In this document: piece after piece, positions 37,963-44,523 of the stretch | Layout: each line of letters opens with the position of its first letter | Numbering within the stretch: the first letter of the stretch is position 1 | Origin: Stutzerimonas kunmingensis | GTDB taxonomy: Bacteria > Pseudomonadota > Gammaproteobacteria > Pseudomonadales > Pseudomonadaceae | Direction: 5' to 3' | Length of the DNA: 44,523 bases | Assembly (NCBI RefSeq): GCF_900114065.1 | Contig: NZ_FORS01000016.1 | Coordinates: 1-44,523 of the forward strand | Program-made: the position numbers and the translations under genes | Notes under the pieces: model-generated | Told to the model about the DNA's origin: nothing | What the model saw: the letters and a program-made list of their open reading frames with translations, nothing else | Databases searched by the model: none

Positions 37963-39885
37963 TTACTCCAATTCTTGGCGACCACGCCGGGAAACCGCCT
38001 GTGTCAACATCTGCGCGAACTGCTCGAGGGGCATAGAGCCCAGATCGACGCCTTCACGGGTGCGCACAGCAACGGATCGTGTCTCAACCTCCCGATCCCC
38101 GATAACCAAGAGATAAGGAGTCTTGAGCAAAGTATGCTCGCGGATTTTAAAGCCGATCTTTTCGTTTCTCAAGTCGCACTTGGCACGAAACCCGCTTTGG
38201 ACGAGCGTTTTTTCGACTTCAGCGGCAAAAGCGGCCTGCTTGTCGGTGATATTCATGATCACCGCCTGCGTCGGCGCAAGCCAGGCCGGGAAAGCGCCCT
38301 CGTAATGCTCGATCAGAATACCAATGAAACGCTCGAACGAACCGAGGATGGCTCGATGCAGCATGACCGGGTGCTGCCGATCATTATTCTCGCTGACATA
38401 CTCTGCGCCCAGCCGCACCGGAAGATTGAAGTCCAGCTGCAGGGTACCGCACTGCCATACACGGCCCAGACAATCGCGCAATGAGAACTCGATCTTGGGG
38501 CCATAAAAAGCCCCCTCGCCCGGCTGCAGGTCGTACGGCAGCCCAGCACTTTCCAGCGCCGCCGCCAGCGCCGCTTCAGCCTTATCCCAGAGCTCATCGG
38601 AGCCGACACGCTTCTCGGGACGGGTCGACAGCTTCAGCTCGATATCCGAAAAACCGAAATCGGCATACACCGCTTGCGTCAGCTTGATGAACGCCGCCGA
38701 CTCAGCCTGCATCTGCTCTTCGGTGCAGAAGATGTGCGCATCGTCCTGAGTAAAGCCTCGTACTCGCATGATGCCGTGCAGCGCACCAGACGGTTCATTA
38801 CGGTGGCAAGCGCCAAATTCGGCTAGCCGCAGGGGCAGCTCGCGATAGCTCTTCAAGCCCTGATTGTAAACCTGCACATGGCAGGGGCAGTTCATCGGCT
38901 TGATCGCGTAATCACGACTTTCCGACTCAGTCGTGAACATGTTTTCGGCGTAGTTCGCCCAATGCCCGGATTTCTCCCAGAGCACGCGATCAACCACCTG
39001 CGGCGTCCTGATCTCCAGGTAACCGTTTTCGCGCTGAACCTGCCGCATGTACTGCTCTAGCACCTGATACAGCGTCCAACCATTGGGATGCCAGAACACC
39101 ATCCCAGGCGCCTCTTCCTGGGTATGAAACAGATCCAGACGCTTGCCGATCTTGCGGTGGTCGCGCTTTTCAGCTTCCTCGATACGCTGGATATAAGCAG
39201 CCAGCTGCTTCTTGTCGGCCCAAGCCGTACCGTAGATGCGCTGGAGCTGCTCATTTTTCGCATCCCCACGCCAGTAGGCACCAGACAGCTTGGTGAGCTT
39301 GAAAGACTTCAGAAAGCGTGTATTCGGCACGTGCGGACCACGGCACATGTCGACGTACTCTTCGTGGTAATACAAGCCCATCGCCTGTTCGTCGGGCATA
39401 TCTTCGACCAGACGAAGCTTGTAATCCTCGCCGCGCGAGGCAAATACATCTATCACCTCCGCTCGCGGCGTCACCTTCTTGATGACGTCGTAGTCGCGAT
39501 CGATCAGCTCTTTCATACGCTGCTCGATGGCAGCAACGTCATCGGGAGTGAAAGGACGTTCGTAGGCGATATCGTAGTAGAAGCCCTCATCAATGACCGG
39601 CCCAATGACCATGCGGGCGGTCGGGTAGAGCTGCTTCACAGCATGCCCGATAAGGTGCGCACAGGAGTGGCGAATGATCTCCAGCCCTTCCTCATCCTTC
39701 GGCGTGATGATCTGCAGCGCTGCATCTTTTTCAATCAGATCACAAGCATCGACCAGCTTGCCGTCGACCTTGCCGGCAACGGTCGCCTTGGCGAGGCCAG
39801 CACCAATGGACTGAGCCACTTCGGCCACAGTAACCGGATGATCGAACGAACGCTGACTGCCATCGGGAAGAGTAATGGTGGGCAT
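37963..39885 (-). CDS. thrS: Threonine-tRNA ligase (ThrS)
   Basis: A 640-residue ThrRS. It has an N-terminal TGS domain ([14 protein letters not shown]), an N2 editing domain with [16 protein letters not shown] near residue 75, and a class II core whose zinc ligands lie in [13 protein letters not shown] near 335 and later His residues. The core also carries [19 protein letters not shown] near 375. The anticodon-binding domain is C-terminal (about 540-640). Start: ATG 39885 with GGAGG and four bases of spacing; upstream in-frame sequence is leader. It heads thrS-infC-rpmI-rplT. The leader has a tRNA-Thr anticodon-arm-like hairpin, suggesting feedback repression by ThrRS. Confidence 0.97.
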   Translation of the reverse strand: MPTITLPDGSQRSFDHPVTVAEVAQSIGAGLAKATVAGKVDGKLVDACDLIEKDAALQIITPKDEEGLEIIRHSCAHLIGHAVKQLYPTARMVIGPVIDEGFYYDIAYERPFTPDDVAAIEQRMKELIDRDYDVIKKVTPRAEVIDVFASRGEDYKLRLVEDMPDEQAMGLYYHEEYVDMCRGPHVPNTRFLKSFKLTKLSGAYWRGDAKNEQLQRIYGTAWADKKQLAAYIQRIEEAEKRDHRKIGKRLDLFHTQEEAPGMVFWHPNGWTLYQVLEQYMRQVQRENGYLEIRTPQVVDRVLWEKSGHWANYAENMFTTESESRDYAIKPMNCPCHVQVYNQGLKSYRELPLRLAEFGACHRNEPSGALHGIMRVRGFTQDDAHIFCTEEQMQAESAAFIKLTQAVYADFGFSDIELKLSTRPEKRVGSDELWDKAEAALAAALESAGLPYDLQPGEGAFYGPKIEFSLRDCLGRVWQCGTLQLDFNLPVRLGAEYVSENNDRQHPVMLHRAILGSFERFIGILIEHYEGAFPAWLAPTQAVIMNITDKQAAFAAEVEKTLVQSGFRAKCDLRNEKIGFKIREHTLLKTPYLLVIGDREVETRSVAVRTREGVDLGSMPLEQFAQMLTQAVSRRGRQELE

Positions 39886-39965
39886 GGCGCCTCCTCTCCT
39901 AGTGGTGACCCGTACCAAAGGCCACATGGGTTGGGATGAGCCAGTAAAGCGATTCGGCGAGCACA

Positions 39966-39996
39966 CCTGCCGCACAATGGCAGGAGCCTTAGGCTC
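39966..39996 (-). promoter_or_regulatory. thrS leader: candidate ThrRS operator mimicking a tRNA-Thr anticodon arm
   Basis: On the minus strand GAGCC-TAA-GGCTC (39996-39984) is followed at once by CTGCC-ATTGTGC-GGCAG (39983-39967). The second element has a 5-bp stem and a 7-base loop, the size of an anticodon arm. U is at position 33 and UGU, a threonine anticodon, at 34-36 (39976-39974). E. coli thrS is known to be repressed by ThrRS binding a similar mimic. Here the hairpin lies 81 bases before the ATG, farther than in E. coli. Confidence 0.5.
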
Positions 39997-40074
39997 ACCC
40001 GACCGAACCGAAGTCACTGGAGGAAAACAAGACTGGCGATGCTTTCAGAAACCCTGACCTCTGACAAGCAAGCC

Positions 40075-40104
40075 AAAAAAAAGGGCCGCGTAAGCGACCC
40101 TTTT
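40075..40104 (-). terminator. Rho-independent terminator of tRNA-Val
   Basis: Minus-strand AAAAGGGTCGC (from 40104) pairs with GCGGCCCTTTT with one G-T pair, followed by a run of eight T (40082-40075). It separates the tRNA from the thrS leader. Confidence 0.88.
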
Positions 40105-40112
40105 ATTCGAAT

Positions 40113-40189
40113 TGGTAGGCACAATTGGATTCGAACCAACGACCCCCACCATGTCAAGGTGGTGCTCTAACCAACTGAGCTATGTGCCT
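40113..40189 (-). tRNA. tRNA-Val(GAC)
   Basis: A 77-base cloverleaf: acceptor AGGCACA/TGTGCCT, D stem GCTC/GAGC, anticodon stem CCACC/GGTGG, loop TTGACAT with anticodon GAC, T stem GTTGG/CCAAT with a G-T pair, and encoded CCA. It decodes GUC and GUU. Promoter at 40203-40230 and terminator at 40075-40104. Confidence 0.97.
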
Positions 40190-40202
40190 TCGATGGGGGC
40201 GC

Positions 40203-40230
40203 ATTCTAAAGCCAAGAAAAAAAGAGTCAA
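40203..40230 (-). promoter_or_regulatory. tRNA-Val promoter
   Basis: Minus-strand TTGACT (40225-40230), a 16-base spacer, TAGAAT (40203-40208), then the GC-rich discriminator GCGCCCC. The design is the same as the four promoters at 2-340. Confidence 0.8.
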
Positions 40231-40260
40231 GCGGTTTTTTCTTCTAACTCACTGATATCT

Positions 40261-40278
40261 GGAAATTTTGAAAATTCC
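40261..40278. promoter_or_regulatory. Imperfect palindrome upstream of the oxidoreductase gene
   Basis: GGAAATTTTGAAAATTCC is symmetric at 14 of 18 positions. It lies between the divergent tRNA-Val promoter and the oxidoreductase, 80 bases before its ATG, and could be an operator. Confidence 0.3.
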
Positions 40279-40357
40279 TGCTTGCAATGTTGCGACGCTG
40301 GCGAGCTACAGGGTCAAGCGCTAGGATGCGTAAAAAATTCAGAACAGAGAATCCAAG

Positions 40358-41641
40358 ATGCCGCACAACAATTATCCCGCTTCCTACTACGCAGCGACGG
40401 CCAACGCGACAGGTGTTCGACAAGAACTTCAGGAAAACAAGCAGGCCGACGTGTGCGTGATCGGCGCCGGATACACAGGCCTGTCGACGGCCCTGTTTCT
40501 TCTTGAAAAGGGTTTCAGCGTAATCATATTGGAAGCAGCCAGGGTCGGCTTCGGCGCCTCTGGGCGCAATGGCGGGCAGATCGTCAACAGCTACAGCCGA
40601 GACCTTGACAGCATCGAGCGCAGCGCGAGCGCCTCGGCAGCGAAGCTGATCGGGGATATGGCATTCGAAGGCGGACGAATTATCCGTGAACGTGTAGCAC
40701 GCTATGGCATTCAGTGCGACCTGAAAGACGGCGGCGTATTTGCCGCCTTCAATCAGAAGCAGATGCACCACCTCGAAGCACAGAAGGCCTTGTGGGAAAG
40801 ATATGGCTACCCGCACCTTGAGCTACTGGATAAACAAGGCATACAGCGAGTGGTCGCTAGCGAGAGCTATGCCGGAGGTATGCTCGACAAGCAAGGCGGC
40901 CATATCCACCCTCTCAATCTGGCACTCGGAGAAGCAGAAGCTGTTGAATCACTGGGAGGCAGCATCTTCGAGCAATCCCCCGCGCTTCGCATCGAATATG
41001 GCGACGCACCGCTGGTGCACACTCCAAAGGGGACCGTGCGCGCAAGATTCGTGGTGGTAGCAGGCAACGCCTATCTTGGCAATTTGATTCCCGAGCTCGC
41101 CGCTAAATCCATGCCTTGCGGCACACAAGTAGTCGCGACGGAGCCACTTAATGATGAACTCGCGAACAGCCTTCTGCCTCAGGACTACTGCGTAGAGGAC
41201 TGCAATTATCTGCTTGATTACTACCGGCTCTCAGCGGATAAACGGCTCATCTACGGGGGCGGCGTAGTGTATGGCGCACGTGATCCCGCCGACATCGAAT
41301 CGATCATACGGCCCAAGATGCTGAAGACCTTTCCGCAGCTGGAAAAAGTGAAGATCGACTTTGCCTGGACAGGCAATTTCCTGCTGACGCTTTCACGGCT
41401 GCCCCAGGTGGGACGACTGGGCAGCAACATCTACTACTCGCAGGGCTGTAGCGGCCATGGCATCACCTATACACATGTTGCTGGAAAGGTGATCGCCGAG
41501 GCCCTGAGCGGCCAGGCAGAGCGCTTTGATGCGCTCGCCAGCCTGCCTCACTACCCTTTCCCTGGAGGACAGCGTTTTCAGGTACCGCTCAGCGCTCTCG
41601 GAGCGATGTACTACAACCTGCGCGACAGGCTTGGCTTCTGA
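40358..41641 (+). CDS. FAD-dependent amine oxidoreductase (gamma-glutamylputrescine oxidase, PuuB-like)
   Basis: A 427-residue DAO-family flavoenzyme. The FAD-binding motif VIGAGYTGLSTALFL is near residue 35, with the second Gly-rich element GFGASGRNGGQI near 65; the latter is typical of PuuB and related enzymes. GNFLLTLSRLPQVGRL and YYSQGCSGHGITYTHVAGK lie near 345-380. P. aeruginosa has several PauB paralogues that oxidise gamma-glutamyl polyamines, and one maps close to PA2778/PA2779 homologues, as here. The polyamine substrate is inferred. Start: ATG 40358, weak ribosome-binding site. It converges on the peptidase gene with a six-base gap. Confidence 0.85.
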   Translation: MPHNNYPASYYAATANATGVRQELQENKQADVCVIGAGYTGLSTALFLLEKGFSVIILEAARVGFGASGRNGGQIVNSYSRDLDSIERSASASAAKLIGDMAFEGGRIIRERVARYGIQCDLKDGGVFAAFNQKQMHHLEAQKALWERYGYPHLELLDKQGIQRVVASESYAGGMLDKQGGHIHPLNLALGEAEAVESLGGSIFEQSPALRIEYGDAPLVHTPKGTVRARFVVVAGNAYLGNLIPELAAKSMPCGTQVVATEPLNDELANSLLPQDYCVEDCNYLLDYYRLSADKRLIYGGGVVYGARDPADIESIIRPKMLKTFPQLEKVKIDFAWTGNFLLTLSRLPQVGRLGSNIYYSQGCSGHGITYTHVAGKVIAEALSGQAERFDALASLPHYPFPGGQRFQVPLSALGAMYYNLRDRLGF

Positions 41642-41647
41642 CCGAAA

Positions 41648-42601
41648 TCACTTGGACACGCATGGCGGGCTCGGCAAGCATTGCGCCGCTCGCTTGCCCT
41701 CCAGGGCCGGCAGCGGCGCCCTGAGCCGATCATCATCCGGATCCATTCGCACGGCACAGGCCTGTGCGTGGCGAGCACCCACGTCACAACCCTTCTCAGC
41801 CATTACCTGCGATAGATTGAACCAGCCAATGGCGAAGCCCGGGTCGAGACGAACACTGAGCCGTAACGATTCCTCAGCCGCAGCCTTTTCTCCAGCCGCA
41901 TACTGAATGTTCGCCAAAGCAAACTGCATGAGCGCCGAGTTCCAGCGCTTCGCGCCGGCTTCGTACGCCACCCGAGCCGCGCGCAATTGCCCAACCTCTT
42001 CCAGATCGCTGGCACTGCGCAGCCAGACAGTTTCTTGCGCAGTTTGTGGTATCCGCTGTGGCTGCAAAGTAAGCACGGCCCAGCGCTCCGCCTTGCGCCA
42101 CGAGCGCTCGAACTCGTGAAAACTCACCACCAAACGCTTGGTAGTACCAGACCTAAGCACAATTTTCTGACCTGCAAGGTCATAGCCCACCACCACGGCA
42201 AAATGCCACTGAGGCCAACGATCGAAAGCGAGGTTCTGTAGAACCAGAACCGGGTTGCCCGCCGCGACTTCGGCAAGAAGATCACTGAGACTAGGCTGCA
42301 GCGGATATACAAGAAGCCCAGCAGAACGGGCGGCAGCAACCATCTCCACCTGCAAGCTGCCTTTGCGCTTGGGAATGTAGACCTGCTCTACAAGCGCTTC
42401 CGGCGTTACTTCGATGTCACGCTGGACGAGCATGGTTGCCAATGCAGCGGGTCCGCATTGGTAGTCTTCCTGCGGGTAGAACGGAACGTCCACCAACTCG
42501 GCCCTTGTCGGGAGCTGAGCATGATCGACAAGCGTAACCGTCGTTCGCGCACAGCCCCCGAGCAGACCGATCAGGAGCAGTATGAGTAGCCGCTGGCTCA
42601 A
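41648..42601 (-). CDS. PA2778-family C39-like cysteine peptidase lipoprotein with TPR region
   Basis: A 317-residue predicted lipoprotein. The signal peptide ends in the lipobox LLGGC (Cys17). A papain-like C39 peptidase domain covers about residues 35-180, with catalytic Cys49 in YQCGPAALA and His133 in WHFAVVVGY. The C-terminal half has TPR-like helices (about 195-300). Start: TTG 42601, overlapping the stop of the upstream gene by four bases (TTGA); no ATG or GTG gives a proper signal peptide. C39 domains usually cleave after Gly-Gly in leader peptides, but this family's substrate is unknown to me. The coupled upstream small membrane protein is a candidate partner. Confidence 0.85.
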   Translation of the reverse strand: MSQRLLILLLIGLLGGCARTTVTLVDHAQLPTRAELVDVPFYPQEDYQCGPAALATMLVQRDIEVTPEALVEQVYIPKRKGSLQVEMVAAARSAGLLVYPLQPSLSDLLAEVAAGNPVLVLQNLAFDRWPQWHFAVVVGYDLAGQKIVLRSGTTKRLVVSFHEFERSWRKAERWAVLTLQPQRIPQTAQETVWLRSASDLEEVGQLRAARVAYEAGAKRWNSALMQFALANIQYAAGEKAAAEESLRLSVRLDPGFAIGWFNLSQVMAEKGCDVGARHAQACAVRMDPDDDRLRAPLPALEGKRAAQCLPSPPCVSK

Positions 42602-42999
42602 CGATTGATGCAGTTGACGAAGTTGAAAATATTAGTGGCACATAGCATGTCCGTGATGATGAAGATCACCAGGAACAGTACGATCACGCCGACAACGCCT
42701 GCCCCTGCGGGGGCCTGATCAAGTTGCTGATTGAACTGGGCCAGTTCCGCTGCCGTCAGGCCGTTGATGCGCTTTTCAACCTGATCACGTTCGACGCCCA
42801 TCGCTTCCAGCTTCTTTTGCACATCCTGATCATCCAGCATCGTCAGCAACTGTTGCCGATCGACCTGCTGCTGATGTTCAGCAACAACCTCAGGCGTGCC
42901 GATCATCGCAGCTTGCGCCAGCGGAACTTGAGCTACCAGAAGCAAGTGCAGAGCAGCCAGCACCGTAGCGACACGCTTGAGTAGGGGGGAATTGAACAT
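42598..42999 (-). CDS. PA2779-family small membrane protein
   Basis: A 133-residue protein. It has an N-terminal signal sequence (about 1-30, VATVLAALHLLLVAQVPLAQA), a Gln/Glu/Asp-rich helical middle (about 40-95) and one hydrophobic segment (about 98-120, GVVGVIVLFLVIFIITDML). A short tail follows with two Cys (CATNIFNFVNCINR). A Gly/Ala-rich PAGAGVVG stretch precedes the membrane segment. It matches the PA2779 family, whose function is not known. Start: ATG 42999 with AAGGAG seven bases upstream. Its stop overlaps the TTG start of the peptidase gene, so the two are made together. Confidence 0.82.
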   Translation of the reverse strand: MFNSPLLKRVATVLAALHLLLVAQVPLAQAAMIGTPEVVAEHQQQVDRQQLLTMLDDQDVQKKLEAMGVERDQVEKRINGLTAAELAQFNQQLDQAPAGAGVVGVIVLFLVIFIITDMLCATNIFNFVNCINR

Positions 43000-43183
43000 A
43001 GCGGAACTCCTTATTTTTCTTGCAGCCAGGGGATTGCAAAGCGCCATCAGCCATTAAGACGAGCCAACGCCGCTTCGGTTCCCATCCACAGCTGTTTTTT
43101 CCAACTGGCATGGAGGCCTATCGGCATGCCCGTATCTTTGATAGTAGTTGCGCTCCGACAAACCAGACGAAAAAGGAGACGCT

Positions 43184-43501
43184 GTGCAGCGCATCAAACG
43201 AGCCCTACCAATTGCCATAGCCTCGGCCGCATTTGTACTGACAGGCTGTCAAACGACTTCTACAGCACCGTCAAACAGCAGCCCGACTGAGTCAGTCGGA
43301 CGGTGCAACGCCGATTCCGTGGCAAGCTTGACGGGCCAAACCGTCACGCCAGAAATACTTGAACGAGCAAGGGAGCAATCCGGGGCAATCACCGCGCGGG
43401 TCCTGCGGCCCGACGACATCGTCACGCTGGAATACAACTCGCAGAGACTGAATATCTATACCGACAAGGATATGACCATAGAGCGCATCGGCTGCGGCTA
43501 A
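43184..43501 (+). CDS. I78-family peptidase inhibitor-like lipoprotein
   Basis: A 105-residue predicted lipoprotein. The signal peptide ends LTGC (Cys22), followed by a Ser/Thr/Pro-rich linker and a small domain of about 60 residues. That domain has the I78 pattern: CNADSVASLTGQTVTPE, then REQSGAITARVLRPDDIVT, RLNIYTD and a closing IGCG, with paired Cys. I78 members are related to potato inhibitor I-like serine protease inhibitors. Start: GTG 43184 with AAGGAG five bases upstream. It is divergent from the small membrane protein and C39-like peptidase; inhibition of a periplasmic protease is inferred, not shown. Confidence 0.82.
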   Translation: MQRIKRALPIAIASAAFVLTGCQTTSTAPSNSSPTESVGRCNADSVASLTGQTVTPEILERAREQSGAITARVLRPDDIVTLEYNSQRLNIYTDKDMTIERIGCG

Positions 43502-43517
43502 TACCGCATGCGCGATA

Positions 43518-43546
43518 CCGCTCAGCAAGCATGGCCTGCTGAGCGG
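43518..43546. terminator. Hairpin between the I78 gene and the acyltransferase gene
   Basis: CCGCTCAGCA (43518-43527) and TGCTGAGCGG (43537-43546) form a perfect 10-bp stem with a nine-base loop between convergent genes. There is no T-tract on either strand, so it is a weak or Rho-assisted terminator. Confidence 0.5.
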
Positions 43547-43575
43547 CATCTGCGTCGGTGCATGACGGGGCCGCG

Positions 43576-44523
43576 CTAGTGGGCAACAGCCTTGCGCATA
43601 TGGAACTGAGATGCCGAAATCTGCTTGGGCGGGGTAAGCAAGAAGTACAGTTTGTAACGATTGATCACGACTTGCGCCAACAACGGAGCCGCCGTACCGA
43701 TCAGCGTTCCGATAATCAGATGCGCTGTGATTGAATCAATACCGAGGAATTTGCTGAGTATTACCCGCACCCCGCTACCGGCCAGAATATGCATCAGGTA
43801 GATCGTCATCGACGAAGCGCCGATGAACAGAAACCAATCCACGCGAAACTGACCTAGCCACATCGACAACGCGATCATGAAAAAGATGGATATGGTTGCA
43901 AGCGCGAGTACCGCCATGCCGCCATCGGCATAGTTCAGACCGAAGGTCACATGAAACAGGTACTGCCCCAGGATGAACAGCGCACCAAAAAATAATGTCA
44001 GCTGGGTATAACGCGCAAGGAAGAACGCCTTGACCTCGTTGAACCAGACGCCCAATGCAAAGAAGACGGTATTGCCCAGGATAAAGCGGGTCATGTTGTT
44101 TACCGTCAGATCCTGCTGGAAGACATACAGCAAGCCAAACAGGACCACGAATGGCAAGAAATAGCGCCGATCTGCCCGCGCATAAAGAAACGCACAAACT
44201 ACGAACACCAGAAACAGAGCGTACAGGAACCAGAACTGCGCTCGCGGCATCCAGAGCAGCGAGAACACCTCAACCAAGGTGACCTGACCGTTCGTGTAAT
44301 TCGACAGGACGACTTCGAACAGACCTTGTAGTAAAGACCAGACAATAAAGGGATAGACGATTGTGTCGACCTTGTTGATGATCAACCCGCCCCGGCCCCG
44401 CTTCTGCAACGAATCGAAGAAGAATAAACCCGACAGGAAGAAGTACAGCGGAATGTGAAAGCTGTAGATGATGCTGTCGACCAGCACGAATCGCGCCTCA
44501 TCCATCGGCAACCCGGCATTGAA
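43576..44523 (-). CDS. Acyltransferase-3 family membrane protein (N-terminus cut by window edge)
   Basis: At least 315 residues, open at the right edge, so the start is missing. The frame continues to the last base (FNAGLPMDEARF). It is an integral membrane acyltransferase like sugar O-acetylases: FHIPLYFFLSGLFFFDS near the beginning is the typical second-helix motif with the HIPLFF-type pattern, and there are about eight to nine hydrophobic segments. The catalytic His expected in the first helix lies outside the window. Such proteins acetylate polysaccharides or lipids. Neighbours do not identify the substrate. Confidence 0.8.
   Translation of the reverse strand, partial: FNAGLPMDEARFVLVDSIIYSFHIPLYFFLSGLFFFDSLQKRGRGGLIINKVDTIVYPFIVWSLLQGLFEVVLSNYTNGQVTLVEVFSLLWMPRAQFWFLYALFLVFVVCAFLYARADRRYFLPFVVLFGLLYVFQQDLTVNNMTRFILGNTVFFALGVWFNEVKAFFLARYTQLTLFFGALFILGQYLFHVTFGLNYADGGMAVLALATISIFFMIALSMWLGQFRVDWFLFIGASSMTIYLMHILAGSGVRVILSKFLGIDSITAHLIIGTLIGTAAPLLAQVVINRYKLYFLLTPPKQISASQFHMRKAVAH

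Overview
The window is chromosomal DNA of a Pseudomonadaceae bacterium, most like the Pseudomonas / Stutzerimonas (P. stutzeri) group. Evidence is the fused tyrA-aroA gene, the zwf-pgl-eda cluster of the Entner-Doudoroff pathway, MupP next to UbiG, an imuA-imuB-dnaE2 cassette, the PA2778/PA2779-type gene pair, moderately high GC and a P. aeruginosa-like gene order inside each block. Species is not resolved. No mobile element, CRISPR array or phage gene was seen; almost everything is housekeeping.

Layout, left to right. (1) 1-340: four tandem sigma70 promoters pointing left out of the window, all with 16-bp spacers and three with GC-rich discriminators. They look like the promoter region of an rRNA (or other stable RNA) operon lying just outside. 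(2) 520-4200, +: mtaD-like deaminase, ubiG, mupP, yciK. (3) 4268-9505, -: rluB, then zwf-pgl-eda, then prmB. (4) 9818-11753, +: an isochorismatase-fold protein lacking the usual nucleophilic Cys, an Smr protein and folE. (5) 11799-14131: GST (-), PLP aminotransferase (-) and a divergent MarR regulator (+). (6) 14224-26521, -: a dense block mtnA, gyrA, serC, pheA, hisC, tyrA-aroA, cmk, rpsA. serC through cmk overlap by 1-4 bases or nearly touch, and carry serine, Phe/Tyr and chorismate-branch steps. (7) 26850-32000, +: LexA-controlled imuA-imuB-dnaE2 mutagenesis operon. (8) 32312-32388: tRNA-Pro(GGG). (9) 32524-39885, -: the translation block thrS-infC-rpmI-rplT-pheS-pheT-ihfA-merR. (10) 40113-40189, -: tRNA-Val(GAC). 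(11) 40358-44523: a PuuB-like amine oxidoreductase (+), a C39-like peptidase lipoprotein with a small membrane protein (-), an I78-type inhibitor lipoprotein (+) and a truncated acyltransferase (-).

The most interesting signals are in non-coding leaders. The thrS leader has a 5-bp stem with a 7-base loop that shows UGU, a threonine anticodon, in the anticodon position, suggesting ThrRS autoregulation by tRNA mimicry. The mtnA leader has a terminator plus a competing upstream hairpin, as in a transcription-attenuating riboswitch. infC appears to start at AUU, chosen by Shine-Dalgarno spacing. Other points are the four stacked stable-RNA-type promoters, the Cys-to-Ser change in the hydrolase at 9818, and the coupled PA2778/PA2779-type pair (TTG start, 4-base overlap) next to a putative protease inhibitor. 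All assignments come from reading the sequence; no database search was run.
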